NCBI GenBank assembly: GCA_944324255.1
Contig: CALUVM010000004.1
Location: 41,354 to 105,353 of the forward strand
Direction of reading: 5' to 3'
Length of the DNA stretch: 64,000 nt
Source: Candidatus Gastranaerophilales bacterium
Lineage (GTDB): Bacteria; Cyanobacteriota; Vampirovibrionia; Gastranaerophilales; Gastranaerophilaceae
The notes beneath the pieces were generated by a model. The model worked only from the letters and a program-made list of their open reading frames with translations, did not search any database and was not told the origin of the DNA. Positions within the stretch are counted from its first letter, which is position 1, and each line of letters opens with the position of its first letter. Below are positions 53,437 through 61,168 of the stretch, one piece after another. The position numbers were made by a program, and so were the translations under genes.

Positions 53437-53497
53437 ATGTTCACAATCAATCAGAAATTATATTGTATCCCCTTTTACCCCAAAAATTTAACCCTCT

Positions 53498-53515
53498 ACA
53501 TCATATATATGATGT
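53498..53515. promoter_or_regulatory. 18-bp palindrome upstream of the flagellar cluster
   Basis: ACATCATATATATGATGT is a perfect palindrome 100 bp before the FliM/FliN-like gene. It could be an operator for the cluster. A clear -35/-10 pair near it was not found. Confidence 0.4.
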
Positions 53516-53614
53516 CAATTGCCTTAAAATCCTCTATGATATGTATAAAATGCGGGGATGATGTATAAAAACCTGAAAAGTAAGGATGTTTTCCCCGTCA
53601 TATAAGGGTTAGGT

Positions 53615-54709
53615 ATGATAGGTTCTATATTCTTTGATGAATTATATAAACAATTTTCCTGGTATGATTCAGTATTCACACCGGCTGTAGAAAAATGTTC
53701 AAATGAATTTTTCTTTGAAGGTTTTGAATATAAACTTGCATCTGTCAGCACAAATATGAATGTGCTTTCTCAAAACGAAACTTTTTTTGTAACCAAAGTA
53801 AAAATTAGTGCTAAAAATGACGTCTATATAAGAATTTCACAGGATGCAATAAACGTCATACTTGATAAAGTTTTAGGTAAAAATAATAAACGGTTTGAAC
53901 TCACGGAAGTTACAGAGCTTGAAGCCCGCATAATAACGGCATTTAATGATTTTATATACGAAACAATCGCCCCGAATTTTACAATAGAACCTAACCGCCG
54001 TTATAACGAGATTTTGCACCTGACCTATTTTGTAAAAAGTGCATCTTCTGATGATGCTGCCAAATTTATTATCTCTGTACCTAAAGACATACTTTCACCG
54101 GTTATGCCGGAAGAAAAACCGCCGAGGTTTGAAGATAAAGATTTTGCATCAAGTCTTGTAGAAGTTGATTTAATTGTAGGAAACACTACTATTCCGCTTG
54201 CTGATGTAAAAAAACTTGATATCGGAGATATTGTTCTATTTGATAACAGCAGTTCTTCCGAAATGACACTTGTTTGTGAAAATATTGTACAAAAATTTAA
54301 GATAAGACCAAATGAAAAAATCATAGAACCTTATGATATGTCGGGAGGAAATGATATGGATAATACAAATACTAATCTATGGGATAGTATTCAGGTTGAT
54401 ATGTCAGCTGAATTTGACAAAGTAAAAGTCACTTTAGGCGAATTAAAGAGCATTGAAGAGGGCTTAATTGTAGATTTGTGTTCGGTATATGACAATAAAA
54501 TTTCGCTCAAAGTCGGCGGAAAACTTGTCGCTTCTGGCGAACTTGTAATAATCAATGACCGTTTTGGAGTAAAAATTGACTCAATTAATGATGCCGAACC
54601 TCAGATAGCAGAGTCAAATGCGGAACATACAGACACACCTGCTGCAGAAGGAGAAGGACAGGAAGATTTTGACTACAGCGATTTTGAAGTAGAAGATAAT
54701 AACGGTTAA
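53615..54709 (+). CDS. Flagellar motor switch-type protein with two SpoA domains (FliM/FliN-like)
   Basis: The 364-residue protein has an N-terminal FliM-middle/CheC-like region (residues about 1-170, with ELTEVTELEARIITAFNDF). Next is a first SpoA domain at about 187-245 (VDLIVGNTTIPLADVKKLDIGDIVLF), then a short linker (SGGNDMDNTNT) and a second SpoA domain at about 258-325 (FDKVKVTLGELKSIEEGLIV and LVASGELVIINDRFGVKI). The tail is acidic. Standard FliM and FliN have one SpoA each; here both seem to be in one chain, as in HrcQ/SpaO switch proteins of type III systems. It should form the C-ring that sets rotation and docks export substrates. Confidence 0.8.
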   Translation: MIGSIFFDELYKQFSWYDSVFTPAVEKCSNEFFFEGFEYKLASVSTNMNVLSQNETFFVTKVKISAKNDVYIRISQDAINVILDKVLGKNNKRFELTEVTELEARIITAFNDFIYETIAPNFTIEPNRRYNEILHLTYFVKSASSDDAAKFIISVPKDILSPVMPEEKPPRFEDKDFASSLVEVDLIVGNTTIPLADVKKLDIGDIVLFDNSSSSEMTLVCENIVQKFKIRPNEKIIEPYDMSGGNDMDNTNTNLWDSIQVDMSAEFDKVKVTLGELKSIEEGLIVDLCSVYDNKISLKVGGKLVASGELVIINDRFGVKIDSINDAEPQIAESNAEHTDTPAAEGEGQEDFDYSDFEVEDNNG

Positions 54710-54752
54710 TTGACTTTTTTTGATTAATTCTTAAATCAGAGGAAGAGGTAGT

Positions 54753-55262
54753 ATGGGATATTTAACTAATTTTATTGTATACACATTTGCAATGGTAGGG
54801 ATAATGGTAATTGCTCTTCTGGTGTTCAAAAAATCAACCGGAGGAGGAAGTAAACAATCCAGATTCCTCAAGGTTATTGATTCGATTTCTCTCGGGCCAA
54901 GAAAAACTCTTTTTATTGTATCTGCAGGAGAAGAGAAGTTTTTAATTGCAGGTGACAGCGAAAGGACTTCTTTGATTTCCAAACTAAACCCGAAAAAGAG
55001 TATTGAAGAACAGATTCCTGCAATAGCAAGTCTGGAGGAGGAACAGTTTTCCACCCGTTCTGATAAAAGTTTTAAAGATACACTAAATGCTCTTCCGGGA
55101 CAAAAAGGTTATATAGACCGTTCCGTTTTAGGAATCAAAAAGAGTGAAAGTCCTTATAATTCCGTTATGAAAAATCTTGCAGTCAAAATGAATAGCGGAA
55201 GGTTAATGGAAAGACAAAATGAGCTTGCGGGATTTTCCGTAACAAGACTGGGGGGAAATTAA
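54753..55262 (+). CDS. fliO: Flagellar biosynthesis protein FliO-like
   Basis: A 169-residue protein with one membrane segment near the N-terminus (FIVYTFAMVGIMVIALLVF), then FLKVIDSISLGPRKTLFIVSAGEEKFLIAG, the LGPRxxL..V..G...L..G pattern of FliO. The long hydrophilic tail is cytoplasmic. FliO helps FliP assemble in the export gate. It sits directly before fliP with a 1-bp gap, the standard order fliN-fliO-fliP-fliQ-fliR. GAGGAAGAGG precedes the ATG. Confidence 0.85.
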   Translation: MGYLTNFIVYTFAMVGIMVIALLVFKKSTGGGSKQSRFLKVIDSISLGPRKTLFIVSAGEEKFLIAGDSERTSLISKLNPKKSIEEQIPAIASLEEEQFSTRSDKSFKDTLNALPGQKGYIDRSVLGIKKSESPYNSVMKNLAVKMNSGRLMERQNELAGFSVTRLGGN

Positions 55263-55263
55263 A

Positions 55264-55902
55264 ATGGATTCAGTAATCAAAGATATGAACCCCGTTTTAC
55301 AAATGCTGACAGTAATGACTTTATTTTCATTACTGCCGTTTGTATTTTGCTGTATGACTTGCTTTTTACGGTTTACAATTGTATTTTCACTCCTTAAAAC
55401 CGCAATGGGTGTACAAGTTCCGCCTTCTATCGTAACAATCGGCTTATGTATGATTTTAACTTTCTATACAATGGGCGGAGTGTTCCAAAATATGTATGAA
55501 AGGGGTTCTGTTCCATATCAAAAGAACGGAAACCTTATTATGGCAATAGATGAAGGCTCCAAACCTTTAAAAGAATTTATGATGAAACAAACCAGAGAAT
55601 CAGATTTAGCATTCTTTGTAGAACTAAAGCGAAAAACTCCGCCAAAATCTCCGGAAGAACTGACTATCTGGGAAGTAGCTCCGGCATATATTTTAAGCGA
55701 ACTCAAAGTTGCTTTTGAAATCGGGTTTGTAGTATTCGTACCGTTTATCGTGCTTGACCTTGTTGTTGCAAACATTCTTCTTGCACTCGGTATGTTTATG
55801 TTATCTCCAACAATTATTTCTCTTCCGTTTAAACTTCTAATATTTATCGCTGTAGACGGCTGGGCTTTAATTGTACAAGGGCTGGTACAAAGTTATAACT
55901 AA
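55264..55902 (+). CDS. fliP: Flagellar export gate protein FliP
   Basis: FliP forms the core pentamer of the flagellar type III export gate. The 212 residues contain four membrane segments; LFSLLPFVFCCMTCFLRFTIVFSLLKTAMG and PPSIVTIGLCMILTFYTMGGVF match the conserved first half, while PAYILSELKVAFEIGFVVFVPFIVLDLVVANILLALGM is the family signature in the second. No cleavable signal peptide is apparent. The stop is followed by a repeat-filled 243-bp gap before fliQ. Confidence 0.95.
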   Translation: MDSVIKDMNPVLQMLTVMTLFSLLPFVFCCMTCFLRFTIVFSLLKTAMGVQVPPSIVTIGLCMILTFYTMGGVFQNMYERGSVPYQKNGNLIMAIDEGSKPLKEFMMKQTRESDLAFFVELKRKTPPKSPEELTIWEVAPAYILSELKVAFEIGFVVFVPFIVLDLVVANILLALGMFMLSPTIISLPFKLLIFIAVDGWALIVQGLVQSYN

Positions 55903-55923
55903 AAGGGGGGTAAAGTTGTAAAT

Positions 55924-55993
55924 AAGTAGTGAACAAGTGACTGAGTGACTGAGTGACTGAGTGATTAAGTGATTAAGTGAATAAGTGAATAAG
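55924..55993 (+). repeat. Dispersed repeat array between fliP and fliQ
   Basis: AGTGAACAAGTGACTGAGTG, ACTGAGTGACTGAGTGATTA, then AGTGATTAAGTGAATAAGTG: eight GTGAYTRA units in phase, the most regular solo array in the window. Confidence 0.8.
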
Positions 55994-55994
55994 G

Positions 55995-56131
55995 AAAAAC
56001 AAATTAGTAGTTTAAAGGAATATCTCCCGACGGGGGTGAACCTACCGGCGCAAACCAGCTTGAAGGCGGACAGCAGAGGGAGATAAGGCAAAACAAAAAC
56101 AAATTAGTAGTCTAGGGGAATATCTCCCGAC
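55995..56131 (+). repeat. 37-bp direct repeats 100 bp apart between fliP and fliQ
   Basis: AAAAACAAATTAGTAG...GGAATATCTCCCGAC occurs at 55995-56031 and 56095-56131 with 3 differences. GGGAGAT (about 56078) between them is the inverse of ATCTCCC within them, so hairpins can form. Confidence 0.65.
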
Positions 56132-56145
56132 AAAAGGATAAAAAA

Positions 56146-56634
56146 ATGGAAATGTTAACTGAATATTTATCAAAAGGTTTTATGACAATGCTTGCGATAT
56201 CGATGCCCTGCGTACTGGTAGCTGCGGCAATCGGTCTGGTTGTAGGTATTATTCAGGCTGTAACACAGGTACAGGAACAAACAATTTCCGCAGCTCCTAA
56301 GATTTTTGCTGTTTTTCTGGTAATAATTATTGGCGGAATGGGTTTTATTAAACTATTAACAAACCTGTTTCAAGAAGGGGCGGTACTTGCTTTTAATGCT
56401 GTACCTAAAAGTGACAATTATGTGCTCCCTGCGGATTATTATAAATATACAACCCCTTTTGAAGGTGAGATGAAAGATTCGTTTAAAAATGTTCCTGATG
56501 TAAAAGAGATTATGAAAAACCCGGGTAAAGTTCCGTATATTGACAAAAACCAGAAGATTAAATATGATCCGTCACCGAGAACACCGATGCCTAAGGCTAA
56601 TTTTGTAGAAACTAACAAGATTTTGGGAAGATAG
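56146..56634 (+). CDS. fliQ: Flagellar export gate protein FliQ with long C-terminal extension
   Basis: The first about 85 residues are FliQ: LAISMPCVLVAAAIGLVVGIIQAVTQVQEQTISAAPKIFAVFLVIIIGG with the two membrane segments and the LTNLFQEG end. FliQ is normally 85-90 residues; this one has 162, with an extra polar, proline-rich stretch (PADYYKYTTPFEGEMKD ... PSPRTPMPKANFVETNKI). A frame joining of two genes is not indicated, since the extension has no start or RBS of its own. AAAAGGATAAAAAA precedes the ATG. Confidence 0.92.
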   Translation: MEMLTEYLSKGFMTMLAISMPCVLVAAAIGLVVGIIQAVTQVQEQTISAAPKIFAVFLVIIIGGMGFIKLLTNLFQEGAVLAFNAVPKSDNYVLPADYYKYTTPFEGEMKDSFKNVPDVKEIMKNPGKVPYIDKNQKIKYDPSPRTPMPKANFVETNKILGR

Positions 56635-56636
56635 TT

Positions 56637-57023
56637 ATGAAAAAGATACTGGCAGGATTAATATTATTATCAGCAATTCCGGCTTATGCATTTGAGGATT
56701 GTTTAATATCAACAAACGGAAAACTGACCGATATAAGCGTAGAAAAGAATGACGTAGCAGATATTTATCCTGTTATTACGATAATGAATGAAAAAAATAC
56801 GCTCTATGTTCATCCGCTCAAAGCAGGTGAAACAAGGGTTTGTGTTTTAAGAAACGGTAAAGAAAAGGTAATGTTTAATATCAAAATAACTCCTGATGAA
56901 ACAATTATTAATGAAGTCAAAGGGTTTGATATTTTAAAACTCGACACCCCTCCGGAACCGCAGGCGGAAGATGAACTTGATCCGCCTCCTATGTTAAGAG
57001 AAATCGGGCAGAAGGAGGGCTAG
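56637..57023 (+). CDS. Secreted protein between fliQ and fliR (pilus/secretin N-domain-like)
   Basis: A 128-residue protein with a signal peptide (MKKILAGLILLSAIPAYA). The mature part has about 65 residues of beta-strand type (LTDISVEKNDVADIYPVITI, NTLYVHPLKAGETRVCV, EKVMFNIKI), recalling the N-terminal domain of pilus/secretin proteins (T2SS-T3SS_pil_N type), then an acidic proline-rich tail. It starts 2 bp after fliQ, and its stop TAG overlaps the GTG start of fliR, so it belongs to the export operon. The domain match is by pattern only. Confidence 0.6.
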   Translation: MKKILAGLILLSAIPAYAFEDCLISTNGKLTDISVEKNDVADIYPVITIMNEKNTLYVHPLKAGETRVCVLRNGKEKVMFNIKITPDETIINEVKGFDILKLDTPPEPQAEDELDPPPMLREIGQKEG

Positions 57024-57802
57024 TGGAGCAGTTTTTAAACCAGATTGCAATACTGTTTCCTGAATTTGAACGCTGGTTCTCAGCGGGCTTTATTGTCTTT
57101 GCCCGGCTCTTAGGATTTATAAGATTTGCTCCGGTATTTAACAGGAAAGAAATTAATACAATAGTTAAACTCGCATTAGCTCTGCTTTTAACAATGATGA
57201 TAACCCCTATCTTGCATCCTGCAGCGCCGCCTGCTGATGTATCGCCTATACTTTTATGGGTTTTAAACTTTGCTGTCGGAGCGATTATAGGTTATATAGC
57301 GCAGTTGTTAATACAGGCTATTGAAGCCGGCGGAGATATGATAAACACTCAAATGGGTTTATCTTCCGCAATGGTTATGGATCCGACTACTAACAGCCAG
57401 ACTTCTATTTTAAGCAGAATGATTACATTGCTCGGATTAGTTATATTTATGCAAATTGGAGGGATGTACTGGTTATTTAACGCACTTGTTCGAAGCTTTT
57501 CAATTTTTCCTATTTATGCCGTGCAAATACCGTTAGAACAGATTATTAATATTGATTATCTGGTAAAAACTACCTCAAATGTTTTATATGTAGGACTGCA
57601 GATAGCTTCACCAGTATTACTTGCAACTCTGGGGCAGGATATTATTCTGGGTGTAATTTCAAAAACAGCACCTCAAGTAAACGTATTTCAGTTAAGCTTT
57701 CTTTTTAAACCGGTATTTGGTGCAGCTATTATGATATGGATATTGCCAATGCTTGTAGAAGTAATTTCCAGTTTCTTTTTATCGTTTTCGGGAATATATT
57801 AA
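57023..57802 (+). CDS. fliR: Flagellar export gate protein FliR
   Basis: The 259-residue membrane protein completes the FliPQR gate. Segments FIVFARLLGFIRFAPVFNRKEI, NFAVGAIIGYIAQLLIQAIEAGGDMINTQMGLSSAMVMDP, and LLATLGQDIILGVISKTAPQVNVFQLSF are the family hallmarks. It starts at GTG overlapping the upstream stop; GGAGG is six bases before it. A terminator follows immediately. flhB and flhA, which usually follow, are absent from this window. Confidence 0.95.
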   Translation: MEQFLNQIAILFPEFERWFSAGFIVFARLLGFIRFAPVFNRKEINTIVKLALALLLTMMITPILHPAAPPADVSPILLWVLNFAVGAIIGYIAQLLIQAIEAGGDMINTQMGLSSAMVMDPTTNSQTSILSRMITLLGLVIFMQIGGMYWLFNALVRSFSIFPIYAVQIPLEQIINIDYLVKTTSNVLYVGLQIASPVLLATLGQDIILGVISKTAPQVNVFQLSFLFKPVFGAAIMIWILPMLVEVISSFFLSFSGIY

Positions 57803-57835
57803 AAAGCCTTCCTCTTAATATGAGAAAGGCTTTTT
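57801..57835. terminator. Terminator after fliR, usable from both sides
   Basis: AAAAAGCCTTCCTC / GAGAAAGGCTTTTT with one mismatch and loop TTAATAT, followed by TT; A-run on the opposite side serves the convergent Hsp20-like gene. Confidence 0.8.
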
Positions 57836-57841
57836 TAATAT

Positions 57842-58345
57842 CTAATCTTCCACAAATGGAATTGTTATTATATATTTATTTCCCATTTTTTCTTTAGTCA
57901 TTTTGTCCGGTATAAGTTCTTCATCAAGGTAATATGATTGAGCAAAACTCATAATTTCTTCTCCTCTATGTTCTTTTTTCTCCATATCACCATAGATAGA
58001 AACGATATTATTTTCAAGATTTACTTTTATATTCTTGTCACTTCCTCCGAGAGGTTTTAAATCGACAATAACTTTATATTCATTGTTTTCCTTGACAAGG
58101 TTCACAAGCATTGGCTGCATTTTAGGCTCAAAAGGATTTTCCATCATTTTATCTTCAAGCCGTTCAAATTTTTTTGATTCTTGTTTCATTATTTTTTCCA
58201 TATGTTTTACCTGATAAACAGGGTCGGTTAATCTATGGATTGAAAGCTCAAGTGCTGCAAAAAACGCAACAAACGCAACAAAAAATGTTAAAGCAACAAT
58301 TCCAAGAATTTTTAGCCATCCGCCTTTTTTCTCTTCATTTGACAT
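57842..58345 (-). CDS. Membrane-anchored Hsp20/alpha-crystallin-like protein
   Basis: The 167-residue protein has an N-terminal anchor (LKILGIVALTFFVAFVAFFAAL, residues 11-32) and a helical stem, then an alpha-crystallin-type domain (residues about 85-165): EYKVIVDLKPLGGSDKNIKV, LENNIVSIYGDMEKKE, SFAQSYYLDEELIPDKMTKE, and NKYIITIPF. Small heat shock proteins are normally soluble; an anchor with a domain of this kind facing the periplasm, or the cytoplasm, is unusual. AAAGGAG precedes the ATG. It converges on fliR through a shared terminator. Confidence 0.75.
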   Translation of the reverse strand: MSNEEKKGGWLKILGIVALTFFVAFVAFFAALELSIHRLTDPVYQVKHMEKIMKQESKKFERLEDKMMENPFEPKMQPMLVNLVKENNEYKVIVDLKPLGGSDKNIKVNLENNIVSIYGDMEKKEHRGEEIMSFAQSYYLDEELIPDKMTKEKMGNKYIITIPFVED

Positions 58346-58618
58346 ATAAAACTCCTTTCTTTTTCAAATATTTAACCTTATTATAATCCCTAAATCAATA
58401 GACAGGTGGGGAGTCTGAAAGGATTATAAAAATCCTTTCAGACAAAAGGTTTTACAAAATATGTATTATGTTGCAGCAGGTAAAGGGAAATTTTTTATAC
58501 AGGAAACACCCCTCTCCTTCCGCACTACTGTTCAAGATAATTTTGTATAAAAAACTGAAAAAAGAGTAAAAATACGTATTGTGACCATAAGGAATATAGA
58601 GAGGATAATAAACTAAAA

Positions 58619-58757
58619 TGTCATCCCGAACTTTTTACACCAAGCGGACTATCTTGTTGGTTAAGCCTACTAATTTATATTTACCCCTTTCGGAATCTTG
58701 CCAGAAAACAAGTATAACGCCAAACTGGTAAGATGCTGAAATAAATTCAGCATGACA
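58619..58757 (-). mobile_element. MITE-like element, copy 2 (139 bp, inverted)
   Basis: TGTCATCCCGAACTT at one end and TTCAGCATGACA at the other; the reverse complement aligns end to end with copy 1 at 38389-38527 (about 125 of 139 positions). Confidence 0.7.
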
Positions 58758-58909
58758 AAATCATCTATCTCGGACATTAATGTCTCCTTTCGGGGAGGGT
58801 AGAAGCTGTACTTGAGCAACAGCAAAAGTTACAGCTTCGGGTGGAGCAGCATCAGACCGGATTCAACAGTCTGATATTTATACGATAACTTATTTGTAAC
58901 TTTAAACAT

Positions 58910-59007
58910 GTGAATTTCTTTCTCTTTGTTGCGAAGCAAAGAGAAAGAAATTCACACAAAGAAAGAGAAACTCGCATTGCTGAATTTTTCTAACGAAAAA
59001 TTCCTGA
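58910..59007 (+). repeat. Hairpin repeat family, copy 4 with tail
   Basis: A perfect 19-bp stem (GTGAATTTCTTTCTCTTTG with reverse complement, 58910-58955) with loop TTGCGAAG, then CACAAAGAAAGAGAAA and GAATTTTTCTAACGAAAAAT as in copies 1 and 3. Confidence 0.65.
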
Positions 59008-59045
59008 AAAACTTCCTTTCTTGAATAAGGCGGAGAAAAATCAAT

Positions 59046-59172
59046 CCGACCTTTACGAAGCGAACAATCAATGTTAGCGAAACAATAACAAAACGGGTGT
59101 TGTTTGAGCGATAGCGAGTTCACCCGTTCAGGTTGAGCGTTACAATTGATTAGTGAGCGAAGTTCAGGTCGG
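59046..59172. repeat. Nested inverted repeat
   Basis: CCGACCT...AGGTCGG, AATCAAT...ATTGATT and AACGGGTG...CACCCGTT nest around the same centre, giving a branched hairpin of about 127 bp, with AGCGA-type motifs in the loops. Confidence 0.5.
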
Positions 59173-59228
59173 GAGTTTCTTTGCGCCGCGTTTCTTTGCT
59201 CCCAAAGAAATGCGGCTATAGATAAAAG

Positions 59229-59276
59229 ATATCTCTTTCTGCAACATAATACATATTATGTTGCAGAAAGAGATAT
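59229..59276 (-). terminator. Terminator hairpin directly after the csaB-like gene
   Basis: A perfect 23-bp stem (ATATCTCTTTCTGCAACATA... and its reverse complement) with a two-base centre abuts the stop codon at 59277-59279; the minus strand continues CTTTTATC. It contains the dyad ATAATACATATTAT. Confidence 0.7.
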
Positions 59277-60239
59277 TTATGCCAATCCGGGACAATTAAA
59301 TTCCGGAATCTTATAGTCATAAGGATTAGCAGAAATCATTCTGTCAAAACATTCGTCCAAATTCTCACCGGAAAGCTCAGCGAGCGGAAAACCGGTTTCT
59401 TGAGCAAGAGTCTTTACTTTTATATCATAATTGATTCCCATAACTTTCACTCCGGACATAGCAGCAGCAAGACAAGCATGGAATCTCATCCCTGCCAGAT
59501 ATTCCAACTGAGAAATCTCTTTTATAGCTTCTTCAACGGTTAAATTATTTAAAATCTTTGTATTCAAACCTTTCCCGGAGAATTTTTCCAATACGGGTAA
59601 ATCAATACTATCCTGCAACGAAATCAAACAAACCTCTTCATCTCCGAATCGATTTTTTATTTCTTTCGCTAACCTGTCCAAGAACTCATCTGTTAACCCC
59701 GTACACCCTCGAAGCTGAACCCCGATTCCGTGTTTTTCACGCACTTCCGGTATCTCAATCCCAAAAAACGGATCCGCAACAATCTCAGCAGGAATATTCC
59801 ATCCGGCAAGCATTTTCCAGGAATTAACATCTCTTACGGTTATCAACGTGCATCTGCGCAAAACAAATTTCGTTAAAAATTCTCCGATTTTTGTCCTGAA
59901 AGGTGTAAATCCCTGTGCAAAAATAAAAACCTTTTTATTGAATAAAAGTGCACTCATTATTATTAACAAGTAATAAAAAAGACTTCTTAAGCTGGTCCGG
60001 TCTTGAAGCAGACTTCCTCCGCCCGAGATTAAAATATCCGACTCAAGCAGCGGCTGCAAGAAATCAAACATGCCGGTCGATTCAACCCCGTAAAGATATT
60101 CCGTCTTTTTCGGATTTGAAGAAATAAGCGTAATCTTTTCCGCACCTATATTTTTTAAATGTTTTACAAGCACTCCGGCAATCGCCTCATCCCCGAAATT
60201 GTCAAATCCGATATAGCCGGAAACAATATATTTTGCCAT
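59277..60239 (-). CDS. Polysaccharide pyruvyl transferase, CsaB-type
   Basis: The 320-residue protein begins MAKYIVSGYIGFDNFGDEA, the family start, and has SDILISGGGSLLQDRTSLRS and EYLAGMRFHACLAAAMSGVKVMGINYD, the two segments shared by pyruvyl transferases such as CsaB. These enzymes add pyruvate ketals to cell-wall polysaccharides, in some bacteria so that S-layer proteins can bind. It is the last gene of an operon with the PfkB kinase and the aldolase; its ATG overlaps the kinase stop by one base. Confidence 0.88.
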   Translation of the reverse strand: MAKYIVSGYIGFDNFGDEAIAGVLVKHLKNIGAEKITLISSNPKKTEYLYGVESTGMFDFLQPLLESDILISGGGSLLQDRTSLRSLFYYLLIIMSALLFNKKVFIFAQGFTPFRTKIGEFLTKFVLRRCTLITVRDVNSWKMLAGWNIPAEIVADPFFGIEIPEVREKHGIGVQLRGCTGLTDEFLDRLAKEIKNRFGDEEVCLISLQDSIDLPVLEKFSGKGLNTKILNNLTVEEAIKEISQLEYLAGMRFHACLAAAMSGVKVMGINYDIKVKTLAQETGFPLAELSGENLDECFDRMISANPYDYKIPEFNCPGLA

Positions 60240-61168
60240 TAAACGTTCTCCAAAACAGCCTGTTTATAAGGGATTGCCTGTATAGCCCCATAGTTTTGAG
60301 TCTGAAGTCCTGATACAACAGACGCAAATTTTGCGGCATCAAACGGTGTATATCCGTTAGTAAACGCATACAAAAATCCGCCGTTAAAAACATCTCCTGA
60401 TGCCGTCGTATCTATTGCTTTTTGAGTATTATAAAATTCCGTAAAGTTAATCTCTCCGTTATACCCGACATAATACCCTTTATCAATATGAGATTTGATT
60501 ACAACAATTTTAACTCCTCTATCCCATAAATGCTTAATCACCTTATCAACAGATTCAATCTCATAAAGCTTCATCGCATCGTTTTTAAAACTCAAAAAGA
60601 TTATGTCCGTATAATCAATAATCTCTTCAAAAAATTCCTTTGTATCGGAAGAATTCATGAAACAAGAAGTATAATTCGGGTCATACGCAGTTAAAACATC
60701 GTTTTCCCTTGCACATTTAAATGTTTCTCTGACCAGTTCTCTTGAACCTGCCGAGAGTGACTGCACCACACCGGTTGAATAAATGAGTTTTAGTTTTTTT
60801 ATACATTCTTCATTAAAATCTTCTATTGATAATTTCGATGCAGCTGTTTTTCTTTTATAATAAAGCACCTCTTTGCTTTCTGGAGTCTTGGACACAATAT
60901 ACATCCCGTTTTGCTCATCATTTGTTTTAATTAAGGATGTATCAATGTTTTCCTTTTGGAGCGAAGAGAGAATAAACTCACTAAACCCATCATTTCCGAC
61001 TTTTGTAATATATGTTACGTTTCCGCCCAAACGTGCAATTGCAACAGCAGTCGTTACGGTATCACCGCCAAAATACTTGTTAAGTGTGGATGTATCAGCT
61101 AAAGTTCCGTTTGCAGACAGCTCGATTAAACATTCACCAATAATTGCTATATCTACTTTTTGCTCCAT
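60239..61168 (-). CDS. PfkB-family sugar kinase (2-keto-3-deoxygluconate kinase-like)
   Basis: The 309-residue protein has the PfkB signatures: GGDTVTTAVAIARLGGNVTYI near residue 34 and DTTASGDVFNGGFLYAFTNG near 258 (catalytic Asp in the GDxF motif). It sits directly after the KDPG/KHG aldolase gene, overlapping it by 16 bp, and the combination KDG kinase plus KDPG aldolase is the usual one for hexuronate or ketodeoxy sugar breakdown. The substrate is inferred from that context. Confidence 0.9.
   Translation of the reverse strand: MEQKVDIAIIGECLIELSANGTLADTSTLNKYFGGDTVTTAVAIARLGGNVTYITKVGNDGFSEFILSSLQKENIDTSLIKTNDEQNGMYIVSKTPESKEVLYYKRKTAASKLSIEDFNEECIKKLKLIYSTGVVQSLSAGSRELVRETFKCARENDVLTAYDPNYTSCFMNSSDTKEFFEEIIDYTDIIFLSFKNDAMKLYEIESVDKVIKHLWDRGVKIVVIKSHIDKGYYVGYNGEINFTEFYNTQKAIDTTASGDVFNGGFLYAFTNGYTPFDAAKFASVVSGLQTQNYGAIQAIPYKQAVLENV

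Larger units (their letters stand above)
58346..59276. other. 930-bp gap of repeats, no gene seen
   Basis: It contains in order: a T/A-rich stretch with TGTATTATGTTGCAG (58457-58475), the second MITE-like copy, a hairpin repeat copy, a nested inverted repeat with AGCGA motifs, and the csaB-like gene's terminator. No convincing coding frame on either strand; short frames in it coincide with the repeats. Confidence 0.7.

Noticed and set aside
53437..53568. A 43-codon frame right after the hypothetical gene (MFTINQKLYCIP...)
   Set aside because: It starts on the base after the previous stop without a ribosome binding site, and spans the palindrome and likely control region of the flagellar cluster.
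58902..59123. Short reading frame over the repeat region as a gene
   Set aside because: It covers the hairpin repeat copy, has no ribosome binding site, and the translated part is simply the purine/pyrimidine repeat.
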